This document shows, in pieces, positions 35,801 through 44,770 of a DNA stretch of 64,000 nt. The position numbers and the translations under genes are program-made. Source of the stretch: JAQIBY01 sp963676165 (GTDB lineage: Bacteria; Bacteroidota; Bacteroidia; Bacteroidales; ML635J-15); NCBI GenBank assembly GCA_963676165.1, contig OY781043.1, positions 2,108,001 to 2,172,000 on the forward strand, written 5' to 3'. How positions within the stretch are numbered: the stretch's first letter is position 1; each line of letters starts with the position of its first letter. The notes beneath the pieces are model-generated. The model searched no databases. It was given only the letters and a program-made list of their open reading frames with translations, and had not been told where the DNA came from.

Positions 35801-38043
35801 TAAAACAGCTTTTCATATGGCTCCTATTTCTATGTCTTGCTTTCACAGGCACAGCACAAACCGTGCTATTTAGTGAGAATTTTGGAACATCTTTTCAAGA
35901 CATCTATTCGGGAACTAATTGGGAATGCAAACATACTTCTGCATCATCATACAACACTAGCGGTGGAGTATGTGCTTCATCAGGAGATTATAATTATTAC
36001 CTGAGTGGATATGATGTTTATATTACAACAAAACAAATTACCCTTGGGGCTAGTGGAAATCAACTAAGTTTTGATTATTCATTTGATTACTACTCATTTT
36101 CCAGTCCTGAAGTTCGAGTTCTAACAGGCTCCTGCGGAAACTCAGGCACAGACATTACCAGCGGCACATTAGTAAGCTCCATATGCGATAATGTCTCTTT
36201 CAGTTTAGATACTTATGCCAACCAAACCATACGCCTTGTTTTTTATTCGAATACCGGCAGTGAGTCATTCTATTTTGACAATGTCATTGTATCCACAGGC
36301 AACGGAGGTGGTGGAGGTACATCCACAGATGTAAAATGGGCAGATACTTTTGCAGATGGAGATACTGATCTTGATTTCACAGGAAACGATGGTGATGAGG
36401 ATTGCTCTGGAGCAGTATGGAGCCTTGTTGATGGAGCCTCCATCTCAAATTCCGGATCAAATACTGTAAACCGTAATGAAACAGAAGCCTTTAACACAAC
36501 AACTGATGACAATTCGGGCTATGCTGTTTTGCTTGATAAAAATGAATCACTGGAATCTCCTACGATAGATATCAGCGCCCAAGAAAGTTTTAAAATCAGC
36601 TACTACGCTATGAAACAAGGAGGATCAGCAAACTGGAACTCATGGACAAAACTCTACCTTGAGTACTGGGATGGTTCCGACTGGCAAACACTTCAAACAA
36701 TTAAAAATTCTGCTACTGCAACAAGCTCAGAAAATGATTATTTCATCGAAAGTGGCTTTGGATACCATTGTTTTACTGTTTATAAAAGCAGCACTAGCCC
36801 GGGAAATTACTACTATTCTTCAGGCAATCATGTGAATAGCGCATGTTTTCATAATGATTTTAAATTAAGATGGCGTCTTGATGAATTTATGAGCAGCGAC
36901 TACCCTCAACTTTATATTGACAACATTACTTTCCGTGCGGATAATGATGGTGAATCTTGCATTCCTTGTGGTTTATCGTATTGGAATGGTCCGAATGCCA
37001 CACATTATGGAAAAGACCCTGAAGCAACACCAACAAATCATGCACCTCGGGGTGTGGAAGTTGAAACAGACGAATTATTTAGCGGAATGAAAGGCACACC
37101 GGACTGGACAGGTCATTTTAACGATGGCAATACAGGAGGAAATGATTTATATGAAATCATGTGGGCAGTTGTATCGGAACAGAAAATATCCACAACATAC
37201 GCGAAAGTCAACTTCACCTACCCGGATGGCACATTACCACAAAATAAAACAATGAGTTTGGATGATGCATACACTGGTCCTGGATATTTGTATTATTACA
37301 AAGAATTTGCAGATTGTGACGGCAGCTCGGCAGGTAGCTTCAATACCGGTTCTGGTATTATCTATCACTTCTATTTTCAGTACGGAAATGACTTTAGACC
37401 TGTTTACACTCACCTGAATTCTTCAGGGATAGAAATGGGTGGTGGTGCAACAGATTTGTCAGAAGGAATGAATCCTGAAATTTGCAATTCAACCTTACCA
37501 GTTAATTTACTCAATTTCGATATTGCATGCAAAAACAACCAATTGATGTTCAATTGGTCAACCGCAAATGAGAAAAATGCAGATTACTTTATCATTTACG
37601 AAATCGATAAAAATCAGCACTCACAACAAATTGCACAAATCGACGCAGTAGGAAACACATGCTTCCAATCTGATTATCAATACATTCACGAGGCACAAAA
37701 TCAAGATCTAAGCTATTACCAGCTCATTCAGGTTGACATCAATGGAGAAAGTCATGCCTATGACATTGCTGCAGCTCACTGCGATGATTTTGAAGACTTT
37801 CATTTAGAATTATACCCAAATCCAATAATAAACAATGAAATTATTTTGCATTCGGATCAAAATATTCCAAATATAAACATAGAATTATTAACTTTACAAG
37901 GACAATGTATTGATTTATTTTCAATAAATCTGATACAAGGGATAAATAGAATTGAACCAAACAAACAATTAAAGGAAGGAACATATCTGATTTCTATTCG
38001 TGGAAATCAATTATGTAAGAATCTTAAATTAATGGTTAGGTAG
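35797..38043 (+). CDS. T9SS type A exported protein (748 residues)
   Basis: The start ATG overlaps the previous stop as ATGA. The signal peptide is MIKQLFIWLLFLCLAFTGTA. Two MAM/jelly-roll-like domains (about 25-170, SENFGTSFQDIYSGTNWECK; and 180-390, WADTFADGDTDLDFTG) are joined by a glycine-rich GNGGGGGTS linker. A cysteine-containing domain follows (ESCIPCGLSYWNGPNATHYG). The segment LPVNLLNFDIACKNNQLMFN before the sorting domain (LELYPNPIINNEIILHSD) is the same type as in the preceding protein, marking the two as structural relatives. The function is not identifiable. It belongs to the operon 30527-44470. Confidence 0.72.
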   Translation: MIKQLFIWLLFLCLAFTGTAQTVLFSENFGTSFQDIYSGTNWECKHTSASSYNTSGGVCASSGDYNYYLSGYDVYITTKQITLGASGNQLSFDYSFDYYSFSSPEVRVLTGSCGNSGTDITSGTLVSSICDNVSFSLDTYANQTIRLVFYSNTGSESFYFDNVIVSTGNGGGGGTSTDVKWADTFADGDTDLDFTGNDGDEDCSGAVWSLVDGASISNSGSNTVNRNETEAFNTTTDDNSGYAVLLDKNESLESPTIDISAQESFKISYYAMKQGGSANWNSWTKLYLEYWDGSDWQTLQTIKNSATATSSENDYFIESGFGYHCFTVYKSSTSPGNYYYSSGNHVNSACFHNDFKLRWRLDEFMSSDYPQLYIDNITFRADNDGESCIPCGLSYWNGPNATHYGKDPEATPTNHAPRGVEVETDELFSGMKGTPDWTGHFNDGNTGGNDLYEIMWAVVSEQKISTTYAKVNFTYPDGTLPQNKTMSLDDAYTGPGYLYYYKEFADCDGSSAGSFNTGSGIIYHFYFQYGNDFRPVYTHLNSSGIEMGGGATDLSEGMNPEICNSTLPVNLLNFDIACKNNQLMFNWSTANEKNADYFIIYEIDKNQHSQQIAQIDAVGNTCFQSDYQYIHEAQNQDLSYYQLIQVDINGESHAYDIAAAHCDDFEDFHLELYPNPIINNEIILHSDQNIPNINIELLTLQGQCIDLFSINLIQGINRIEPNKQLKEGTYLISIRGNQLCKNLKLMVR

Positions 38044-38056
38044 AGGGAAATAGCAT

Positions 38057-41000
38057 ATGAGACAAACAATGAAAATTTTACGATGGGGACTTTGGGCGGC
38101 ATTACTGCTTAACACAACAAATCTTAACGCTCAGCTATTCTACAACAACGGCGCAAGTATTTATGCTTCAGAAGGCTCACTTATTTTTGTCGATGGGATT
38201 GTCCAAAATCAAAGTGGGACAATTGATGTTGATGAAAATGCAGGAACGAATGGAGAATTCATCATCCAGGACAATTTCATTAACAACTCAACTGCTGGAG
38301 GAAATGGATATTACAGAGTTTTAGGAGACTGGATAAACAACAACACTTTTAATGCAGGAACTGGCACAGTATTTCTCGAAGGTGGAAATCAATTACTTGA
38401 TGGCTCAGTATCAACCTCTTTTTACAATCTAACACTTGATGGCAGTGGTCTCAAAACACAAACAATCGATCAGTTTTGCACTGGCATTTTAGATTTAAAA
38501 GACCTGGAACTTCAAAATGAAATCTATGGATTTTACGTACAAAATACTGACGTAAATGCAATTATACGCACAACTGGGTTTGTCTCTGCTTTGGATGGGG
38601 GTTTCCTTTCCAGACAAACAAATTCAACATTAAATTACCTATTTCCCGTAGGCTCAAGTGTTGGAACATTGCGTTATCGTCCCGTTAAATTAACACCACA
38701 AAGTGCGAATGCTAACACCTATACCGTTCGAATGGCAAATGTATTAGCTACTACGGAAGGATACGACGTCAATGCCTTACCACCAAAAATCTGCGAAGTT
38801 AATCCCGATTTTTATCACCAAATTAACCGTACAATAGGGTCAGACGCTGCGGATATCAATATTTCCTATAATGAAACCGAAGATGGGTCTTGGGACGGTT
38901 TATCAAACTGGACAACTGCTCCGGATTTATGGGATATTATTCTGAGTACTGTTATTACCCCCGGAAGCCCGTTTAATGAGGCTTTTGTACCAAGCTGGAA
39001 CACCTTTGTTGAATTGCCGTACATCCTTTATCGTGAACAAGCAGATGCTACAATTACTGCCCCTGGAGATTTCTGTGTTACTGATGCTGCCATTAACCTA
39101 AATGCAGCTGATGCTGGCGGAACATGGACAGGTACAGGAATTACTGATGCCGCCAATGGAACCTTCGACCCTTCAACTGCTGGTAGTGGAACACATACAA
39201 TTACCTATGATGTTGGCACAGGAACATGTGGAAATACAGATCAAATTACCATTAATGTCAACCCTATCCCTGATGCAACAATTACCGATCCCGGTAATTT
39301 CTGTGCAAATGATGCAGCCTTAAATCTCTCAGCAGCAACTTCTGGTGGAACTTGGTCAGGGAATGGAATAACTGATGCCATCAATGGAACATTTGATCCT
39401 ACAGTTGCAGGAACAGGAACTCACACCATAACTTATGATGTCAATCTTAGTGGTTGTAGCAATACTGACAACATTTCAATCATAGTCAATTCATTGCCAA
39501 ACACCCCAACCGTTTCAACAGATTGTTCTGGTGGTTCTGACGCTGGAATAATAGATGTCACAAGTCCAATTGGTGCAAATTACGAATACAGCATTGATGG
39601 AACATACCAATTAAACACCAGCTTCGGCCCTTTATTGAATGGAAATTACACTGTCACAGTCATGGATATAAGCACAGGATGTACCGCCAGTAGTTCGGTC
39701 ATTGCACTTAATTGTGGATGTGCGAACCCAACAAGCTTAAATCTTAGCTCAACAGCTGACAACACTTGTATCGAATCTACATATAGCCTTAATGGCAATA
39801 CGTTTGGAGGCAGTGCAACAGAAGTTAATCTGGCACACGATGGAAACGGTTCATTGAGTGCAACAAATTTTACAAGTTCACCTTTTAGCTTTACTTACAC
39901 ACCTGATCCTGCTGATGCCGGCAACCTTATCACAATCACAGTGACAACAGATAATCCATTAGGAGCACCTTGTACCATCTCACAGGAAACCTTCTCATTG
40001 ACAGTTCGAAACATTCCTAGCATTAGCTTGAACAGCAACTCGCCAGTATGCGAAGGAAGTGACCTCGAACTCACAGAAAACGGAGGAGCTGCTAACAATT
40101 GGAATTGGACTGGTCCAAATGCTTTTAGCTCAACCTTACAAAACCCTACTATTTCTGGAGCAACAAGCCTAGATGCAGGAAATTACTCACTAACTATCAG
40201 TGACATTTATGGATGTACAGCAAGCGACAACTTGAATGTAACAATTAACCCAAGTCCATCGGCGAATGCGGGTGGAGATTTTGATATCTGTGAAGGAAAT
40301 AATATAAATCTTACTGAAACTGGTGGTGATGCAAACAGTTGGAGCTGGATCGGTCCAGACGGATTTACATCATCAAATCAAAACCCGACAATTTCAGCTG
40401 CGGGAAATACAAATGCAGGCACTTACACTGTAGAAATCTCTGACTTGAATGGATGTACAGCATCAGATAATGTCATCGTAGGTATTTATTCTGCACCTTC
40501 TGTCAATGCCGGTTCTGATTTTGACATTTGTGAAGGAAATGACATAAATCTTACTGAAACTGGTGGCGATGCAAATAGTTGGAATTGGACTGGCCCTGAC
40601 GGATTTACTTCCTCAAATCAGAATCCAACAATTACAGCAACAGGAAGTACAAATGCAGGCACTTATACTGTAGAAATCTCAGACATAAATGGTTGTACTT
40701 CAACAGATGATGTGATCATAGGCATTAACCCTACCCCAACTGCCAATGCCGGCGCAGACATTGATGTATGTGAAGGAGAAAACATCAACTTAACTGAAAC
40801 CGGTGGTGATGCAATTAGCTGGTCCTGGACAGGTCCAAACACCTTTGGGTCATTAACTCAAAATCCAACCATTAATAATGCAAGTGCAAGTGAAAATGGC
40901 ATATACTCTGTGGAAATTACAGACGCCTATGGATGCACTGCAACCGATGATGTTTTGGTCTCTGTCAACCCAGCACCCGATGCAACAATCACTGACCCGG

Positions 41001-42835
41001 GAGATTTCTGCTCGACTGATGCTGCAATGAATCTCTCTGCAGCAACTTCCGGTGGTACGTGGACAGGTAGCGGTATCACAGATGCTGTCAACGGAACATT
41101 TGATCCTACCTCTGCAAACATTGGAAACAATAGTATTACTTACGAAGTCAGCGTAGGAGGATGTACAAGTTCAGACAACATCAACATCGAAATCTTTGAT
41201 TCTCCTAACGCAACAATTACAGATCCGGGAACGCTTTGCTCTAATGATGCTGCAATCAATTTAACAGCTGTCACTACTGGGGGAACTTGGTCTGGTACAG
41301 GAATTACCGATGCTGCTAATGGAACTTTCGATCCTAGCACTGTAACTCCGGGAATTTACACCATCACCTACAACGTGGGTACAGGTTCATGCACAGACTC
41401 TGATCAAATTGACATCACTGTCAACCCAAATCCAGATGCAACAATCACTGACCCGGGAGATTTCTGCTCGACTGATGCTGCAATGAATCTCTCTGCAGCA
41501 ACTTCCGGTGGAACCTGGACAGGTAGCGGTATTACAGATGCTGTCAACGGAACATTCGATCCTGCCTCTGCAAACATTGGAAACAATAGTATTACTTACG
41601 AAGTCAGCGTAGGAGGATGTACAAGTTCAGACAACATCAACATCGAAGTCTTTGAGACTCCTGATGCCAGTATCAACGAGGTAGGAATGGTTTGCATTAG
41701 CGATGCAGCGTTTAATCTTACAGCAGCAAGTAGTGGAGGAATATGGGCTGGAACGGGAATCACAGACAATAACAATGGAACATTTAACCCATCTGTTGCT
41801 GGAACAGGAACTCACATCATAACTTATCAAATAAACAATGGAAGTTGTTCTGCATCAGATCAAATAAGCATTGAAGTCGTCGAAAATCCAGATGCAAGTA
41901 TTATTCCAGCTGGACCTTTCTGTCACAACGACTCCCCTATCAACTTATCTGCAGTAACACCTGGTGGAACATGGACAGGAATAGGAATTATTGATACCAA
42001 CAGTGGTTTATTCGATCCATCTCAAGCACAGGTTGGAGAAAATATTATCACATACACGGTATCAATTGGCAGCTGCTCTGCATCAGGTCAGTTCACAGTT
42101 CAAGTCATTGATGGTGGAAATGCAAGCATCACTCCTGTCGGACCGTTCTGCGATGGAGATTTCACAGTTCAACTTGAAGCAGTAAATTATGGTGGCTTAT
42201 GGTCAGGCAGCTATGTGGATGATCTTGGTGTTTTTGATGTTGCAACAGCAATTCCTGGAACCTATTCTATTGTTTACACACTTGACGGTTTATGTGGTGA
42301 CAGTGATACAACAAGCATTACAATTTTCCCATCCAACTTTGTTGTTGATTATCAATTTCAGAAACCAACCTGTTTTGGAGGTGACAATGCATGGGTCGAA
42401 TTTACTGTACTTGGAGGAACTCCACCATACACTTGGTCATGGGGAAATTTTACCTCTGACACATCTTACATTACAGGATTAGGCGCAGGTCATTATCAAT
42501 TCACAATTACGGATATCAATGGTTGCGAAACAAACATTGAAACTATTAGCATTTATGATGGAAGCAGGGATTGTTTACGTATCCCCAATGCATTTACCCC
42601 GAATGATGATGGTGTAAATGATAGCTGGGTAATTGAAAACCTAATCTATTACCCTGATGCCGTTGTTCAAATCTTTAATCGATGGGGACAAAAATTATAT
42701 GAAGGTGGTGCGTTTGATGATCCTTGGGATGGCACCTATAATGGTAACCCTGTGCCAACAGGCAATTACATTTACGTTTTAGTTCCTTATAATGATTTAC
42801 AAGACGAGGTTGGGATTGTCACTTTAGTACGATAA
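38057..42835 (+). CDS. Giant T9SS type B (gliding-motility-associated) repeat protein, 1,592 residues
   Basis: This is an SprB-like surface protein by architecture. The signal peptide (ILRWGLWAALLLNTTNLNAQ) and first ~300 residues (NNGASIYASEGSLIFVDGIV) resemble the smaller type B protein at 3178. Residues about 330-1450 are tandem Ig/PKD-like repeats of about 76 residues in two classes: one with ATITDPGDFCSTDAAMNLSA and GTWTGSGITDA, the other with ICEGNDINLTETGGDANSW and GPDGFTSSNQNPTI. The C-terminus (IPNAFTPNDDGVNDSW ... IFNRWGQKLYEGGAF) is a type B sorting domain. Some repeats are almost identical at DNA level. It is 14 bp after the previous gene and 22 bp before the tail-fibre-like gene. 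No PorP/SprF gene adjoins it here, so it may use the one at 4397. Confidence 0.82.
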   Translation: MRQTMKILRWGLWAALLLNTTNLNAQLFYNNGASIYASEGSLIFVDGIVQNQSGTIDVDENAGTNGEFIIQDNFINNSTAGGNGYYRVLGDWINNNTFNAGTGTVFLEGGNQLLDGSVSTSFYNLTLDGSGLKTQTIDQFCTGILDLKDLELQNEIYGFYVQNTDVNAIIRTTGFVSALDGGFLSRQTNSTLNYLFPVGSSVGTLRYRPVKLTPQSANANTYTVRMANVLATTEGYDVNALPPKICEVNPDFYHQINRTIGSDAADINISYNETEDGSWDGLSNWTTAPDLWDIILSTVITPGSPFNEAFVPSWNTFVELPYILYREQADATITAPGDFCVTDAAINLNAADAGGTWTGTGITDAANGTFDPSTAGSGTHTITYDVGTGTCGNTDQITINVNPIPDATITDPGNFCANDAALNLSAATSGGTWSGNGITDAINGTFDPTVAGTGTHTITYDVNLSGCSNTDNISIIVNSLPNTPTVSTDCSGGSDAGIIDVTSPIGANYEYSIDGTYQLNTSFGPLLNGNYTVTVMDISTGCTASSSVIALNCGCANPTSLNLSSTADNTCIESTYSLNGNTFGGSATEVNLAHDGNGSLSATNFTSSPFSFTYTPDPADAGNLITITVTTDNPLGAPCTISQETFSLTVRNIPSISLNSNSPVCEGSDLELTENGGAANNWNWTGPNAFSSTLQNPTISGATSLDAGNYSLTISDIYGCTASDNLNVTINPSPSANAGGDFDICEGNNINLTETGGDANSWSWIGPDGFTSSNQNPTISAAGNTNAGTYTVEISDLNGCTASDNVIVGIYSAPSVNAGSDFDICEGNDINLTETGGDANSWNWTGPDGFTSSNQNPTITATGSTNAGTYTVEISDINGCTSTDDVIIGINPTPTANAGADIDVCEGENINLTETGGDAISWSWTGPNTFGSLTQNPTINNASASENGIYSVEITDAYGCTATDDVLVSVNPAPDATITDPGDFCSTDAAMNLSAATSGGTWTGSGITDAVNGTFDPTSANIGNNSITYEVSVGGCTSSDNINIEIFDSPNATITDPGTLCSNDAAINLTAVTTGGTWSGTGITDAANGTFDPSTVTPGIYTITYNVGTGSCTDSDQIDITVNPNPDATITDPGDFCSTDAAMNLSAATSGGTWTGSGITDAVNGTFDPASANIGNNSITYEVSVGGCTSSDNINIEVFETPDASINEVGMVCISDAAFNLTAASSGGIWAGTGITDNNNGTFNPSVAGTGTHIITYQINNGSCSASDQISIEVVENPDASIIPAGPFCHNDSPINLSAVTPGGTWTGIGIIDTNSGLFDPSQAQVGENIITYTVSIGSCSASGQFTVQVIDGGNASITPVGPFCDGDFTVQLEAVNYGGLWSGSYVDDLGVFDVATAIPGTYSIVYTLDGLCGDSDTTSITIFPSNFVVDYQFQKPTCFGGDNAWVEFTVLGGTPPYTWSWGNFTSDTSYITGLGAGHYQFTITDINGCETNIETISIYDGSRDCLRIPNAFTPNDDGVNDSWVIENLIYYPDAVVQIFNRWGQKLYEGGAFDDPWDGTYNGNPVPTGNYIYVLVPYNDLQDEVGIVTLVR
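40979..41656 (+). repeat. Near-identical internal coding duplication
   Basis: The roughly 222-bp segments at 40979-41200 and 41435-41656 differ at only a handful of positions by eye and are offset by 456 bp, or two 76-residue repeats. Neighbouring repeats are much more diverged, so this pair looks recently duplicated or homogenised. Confidence 0.8.
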
Positions 42836-42856
42836 AAAATAAATTAAAAATAATTA

Positions 42857-44470
42857 ATGAATAAGGTTATGAAGAAAATTGGAATTTTAAGTTTTGTGTT
42901 GTTGATGGTAAGCCAATTACCAGTTTTTGGACAGGATAATGTAGGAATAGGAACTACCACTCCACACAGTTCTGCTTTATTGGATTTAACTGCCACAGAC
43001 AAAGGATTGTTAATCCCGAGAGTCACTTTAATTGCAATTGGAGATGGGACAAGCCCTGTGAATGGTCCTGAAACCGGACTCCTTGTTTACAACTCAGGAG
43101 GGACATTAACTGCAGGATTTTATTATTGGGATGGCAGTCAGTGGGTCATGGTTGGAGCAGGAGGTGCATCGTGCAATACGCTGGATGAAGCATACGATTG
43201 TGGTGGCGCAGGTGTTGGCAGAACTATTACTTCTGACAACGGAGCTGTCGAAATAACACTTCCCACAACTGGCACATCAAATTCAGCTTTGGATGTATAT
43301 TCTGACAAAAGTTTGACTTGGGCTATTGGTGCTGAAAACACTGCAACCGGTGTTGCTTTATTAGGCGACATCACAGGAACCAACAATGAATACAATGCAG
43401 TTCAAGGATCTAGTTATAGTAATTACAACTCTGGTGGAGGAATTGGATCTGGAGGTATCGCAGGTTTTTATGAAGGCACAGGTGATGGTGTTGGAGTTTA
43501 CGGACAAGTTGTGGATCCAGCATCATCTGGACAAGCTGGAATTTTTGGATTAAATTCCAGAACAGATGGCGGATATGGAGTTAACGGTCAGGGTTATGCT
43601 GGAATTGTTGGTGAAGCTGTTGTAGCAACATTGGATGGGTTTGGTGTTTATGGGACTTCAAATAACGGAATTGGGGTTCAAGGAGAAACTTACGACATGT
43701 CATTGTATGGGGTTTCAGGATTAAATTATGCAAGCTATGAAACTGGTGACGGAATAGGTGTCATGGGAGATGGAAATACAGGAGTTTGGGGACAAACTGT
43801 CGATGGAGCTGGTTATGGAGTTTACGGATTCAATGCAAGTGCAAGTACAACAGAAAACAATATTGGAACCGGAGGTGATGGCTGGGTTGGTGTGTATGGA
43901 GTAACAAATAATACTGCAACAGGATATGGAGTATATTCTGATGGCAATTTTGCATCTTCTGGTACAAAAGCCTTTATCATTGATCATCCAACAGATCCTG
44001 ACAATAAAATCCTTAAACATTACTGTATTGAATCTCCAGAAGTAATAAACCTATATAGAGGTAATGTCACACTAGACGAAAATGGAGAGGCCGTAATTAC
44101 ACTTCCGGAGTATTTTGAAAGCATTAATACAAATTTTTCGTATAACTTAACTCCAATTGGAGCACCTGTAAATCTTTATATAAAAAAGAAAATCGAAAAT
44201 GGTCAATTCACAATTGCAGGTGGAAATGCAAATATGGAAGTCTCATGGACTGTATATGCTGAAAGAAACGATAAGTTTATTCAATCCTATCCAGAATCCA
44301 AAGCAGTAGAAGTAAACAAAAAAGTACCAGGAAACTATATACGACCAGAACTATACAATAAACCTAAAAACAAATCAGTATTTCCTCAAAAAGAGAAACA
44401 AAAAACAATAAAAATTAAAGAAGAAAACCTTGGAAAAACTCGCAAACAAAAACCTCTAATTCGAAAATAA
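42857..44470 (+). CDS. Exported tail-fibre-like protein, paralogue of the one at 5342
   Basis: The protein has 537 residues and the signal peptide IGILSFVLLMVSQLPVFGQ. It shares the N-terminal segment (PHSSALLDLTATDKGLLIPR, FYYWDGSQWVMVG), the glycine-rich VYG repeats (DGGYGVNGQGYAGIVGEAVV) and the C-terminal module (IDHPTDPDNKILKHYCIESP ... MEVSWTVYAERND) with the protein at 5342. It lacks that protein's four NEADDLSDN repeats. The C-terminus is lysine-rich and has no T9SS sorting domain. As at 5342, it follows a type B cargo gene within about 20 bp, so the pair behaves as a module. A terminator follows, making it the last gene of the operon. Confidence 0.65.
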   Translation: MNKVMKKIGILSFVLLMVSQLPVFGQDNVGIGTTTPHSSALLDLTATDKGLLIPRVTLIAIGDGTSPVNGPETGLLVYNSGGTLTAGFYYWDGSQWVMVGAGGASCNTLDEAYDCGGAGVGRTITSDNGAVEITLPTTGTSNSALDVYSDKSLTWAIGAENTATGVALLGDITGTNNEYNAVQGSSYSNYNSGGGIGSGGIAGFYEGTGDGVGVYGQVVDPASSGQAGIFGLNSRTDGGYGVNGQGYAGIVGEAVVATLDGFGVYGTSNNGIGVQGETYDMSLYGVSGLNYASYETGDGIGVMGDGNTGVWGQTVDGAGYGVYGFNASASTTENNIGTGGDGWVGVYGVTNNTATGYGVYSDGNFASSGTKAFIIDHPTDPDNKILKHYCIESPEVINLYRGNVTLDENGEAVITLPEYFESINTNFSYNLTPIGAPVNLYIKKKIENGQFTIAGGNANMEVSWTVYAERNDKFIQSYPESKAVEVNKKVPGNYIRPELYNKPKNKSVFPQKEKQKTIKIKEENLGKTRKQKPLIRK

Positions 44471-44501
44471 TTATTCATTTTCAGATAAATCCAATTTTCA
44501 A

Positions 44502-44532
44502 AAAAAGTGCCCTTTATTTTAGGGCACTTTTT
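44502..44532 (+). terminator. Terminator of the second surface cluster
   Basis: A 12-bp perfect stem, AAAAAGTGCCCT (44502-44513) with AGGGCACTTTTT (44521-44532), has a 7-nt loop. A and T runs on both sides make it bidirectional. Confidence 0.9.
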
Positions 44533-44623
44533 GTAAATCCACTTTTTCTAATCCTGAAATAGCAATACACAATGCAAGTGCACAAACCATCCCAAAAAGC
44601 ACATTGATAACGACAGCAACAAT
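44519..44623 (-). pseudogene. Possible C-terminal remnant of a membrane protein
   Basis: The stretch 44471-44770 has no full gene. On the minus strand a 34-codon frame reads IVAVVINVLFGMVCALALCI followed by AISGLEKVDLQKVP and a stop inside the terminator. It looks like a transmembrane helix plus short tail at the end of a protein whose upstream part is missing (a stop codon precedes it). It could be chance; no family is recognised. Confidence 0.25.
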
Positions 44624-44770
44624 TTATAAAATCACAAATCCACACCTCACTATAGATAGAAATTACATCACAGCCTTATTGAATTTATATCTGACTTAAC
44701 AATTAATTCAACTTATTTCCAAATTGCATGTTAAACTATTTGCTTATTTTTACTGTCAAAACAAAATACT

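Noticed and set aside
41404..41586. Minus-strand frames repeating with the same register under the 38057 gene
   Set aside because: They are shadows created by the repetitive coding sequence of the real plus-strand gene.
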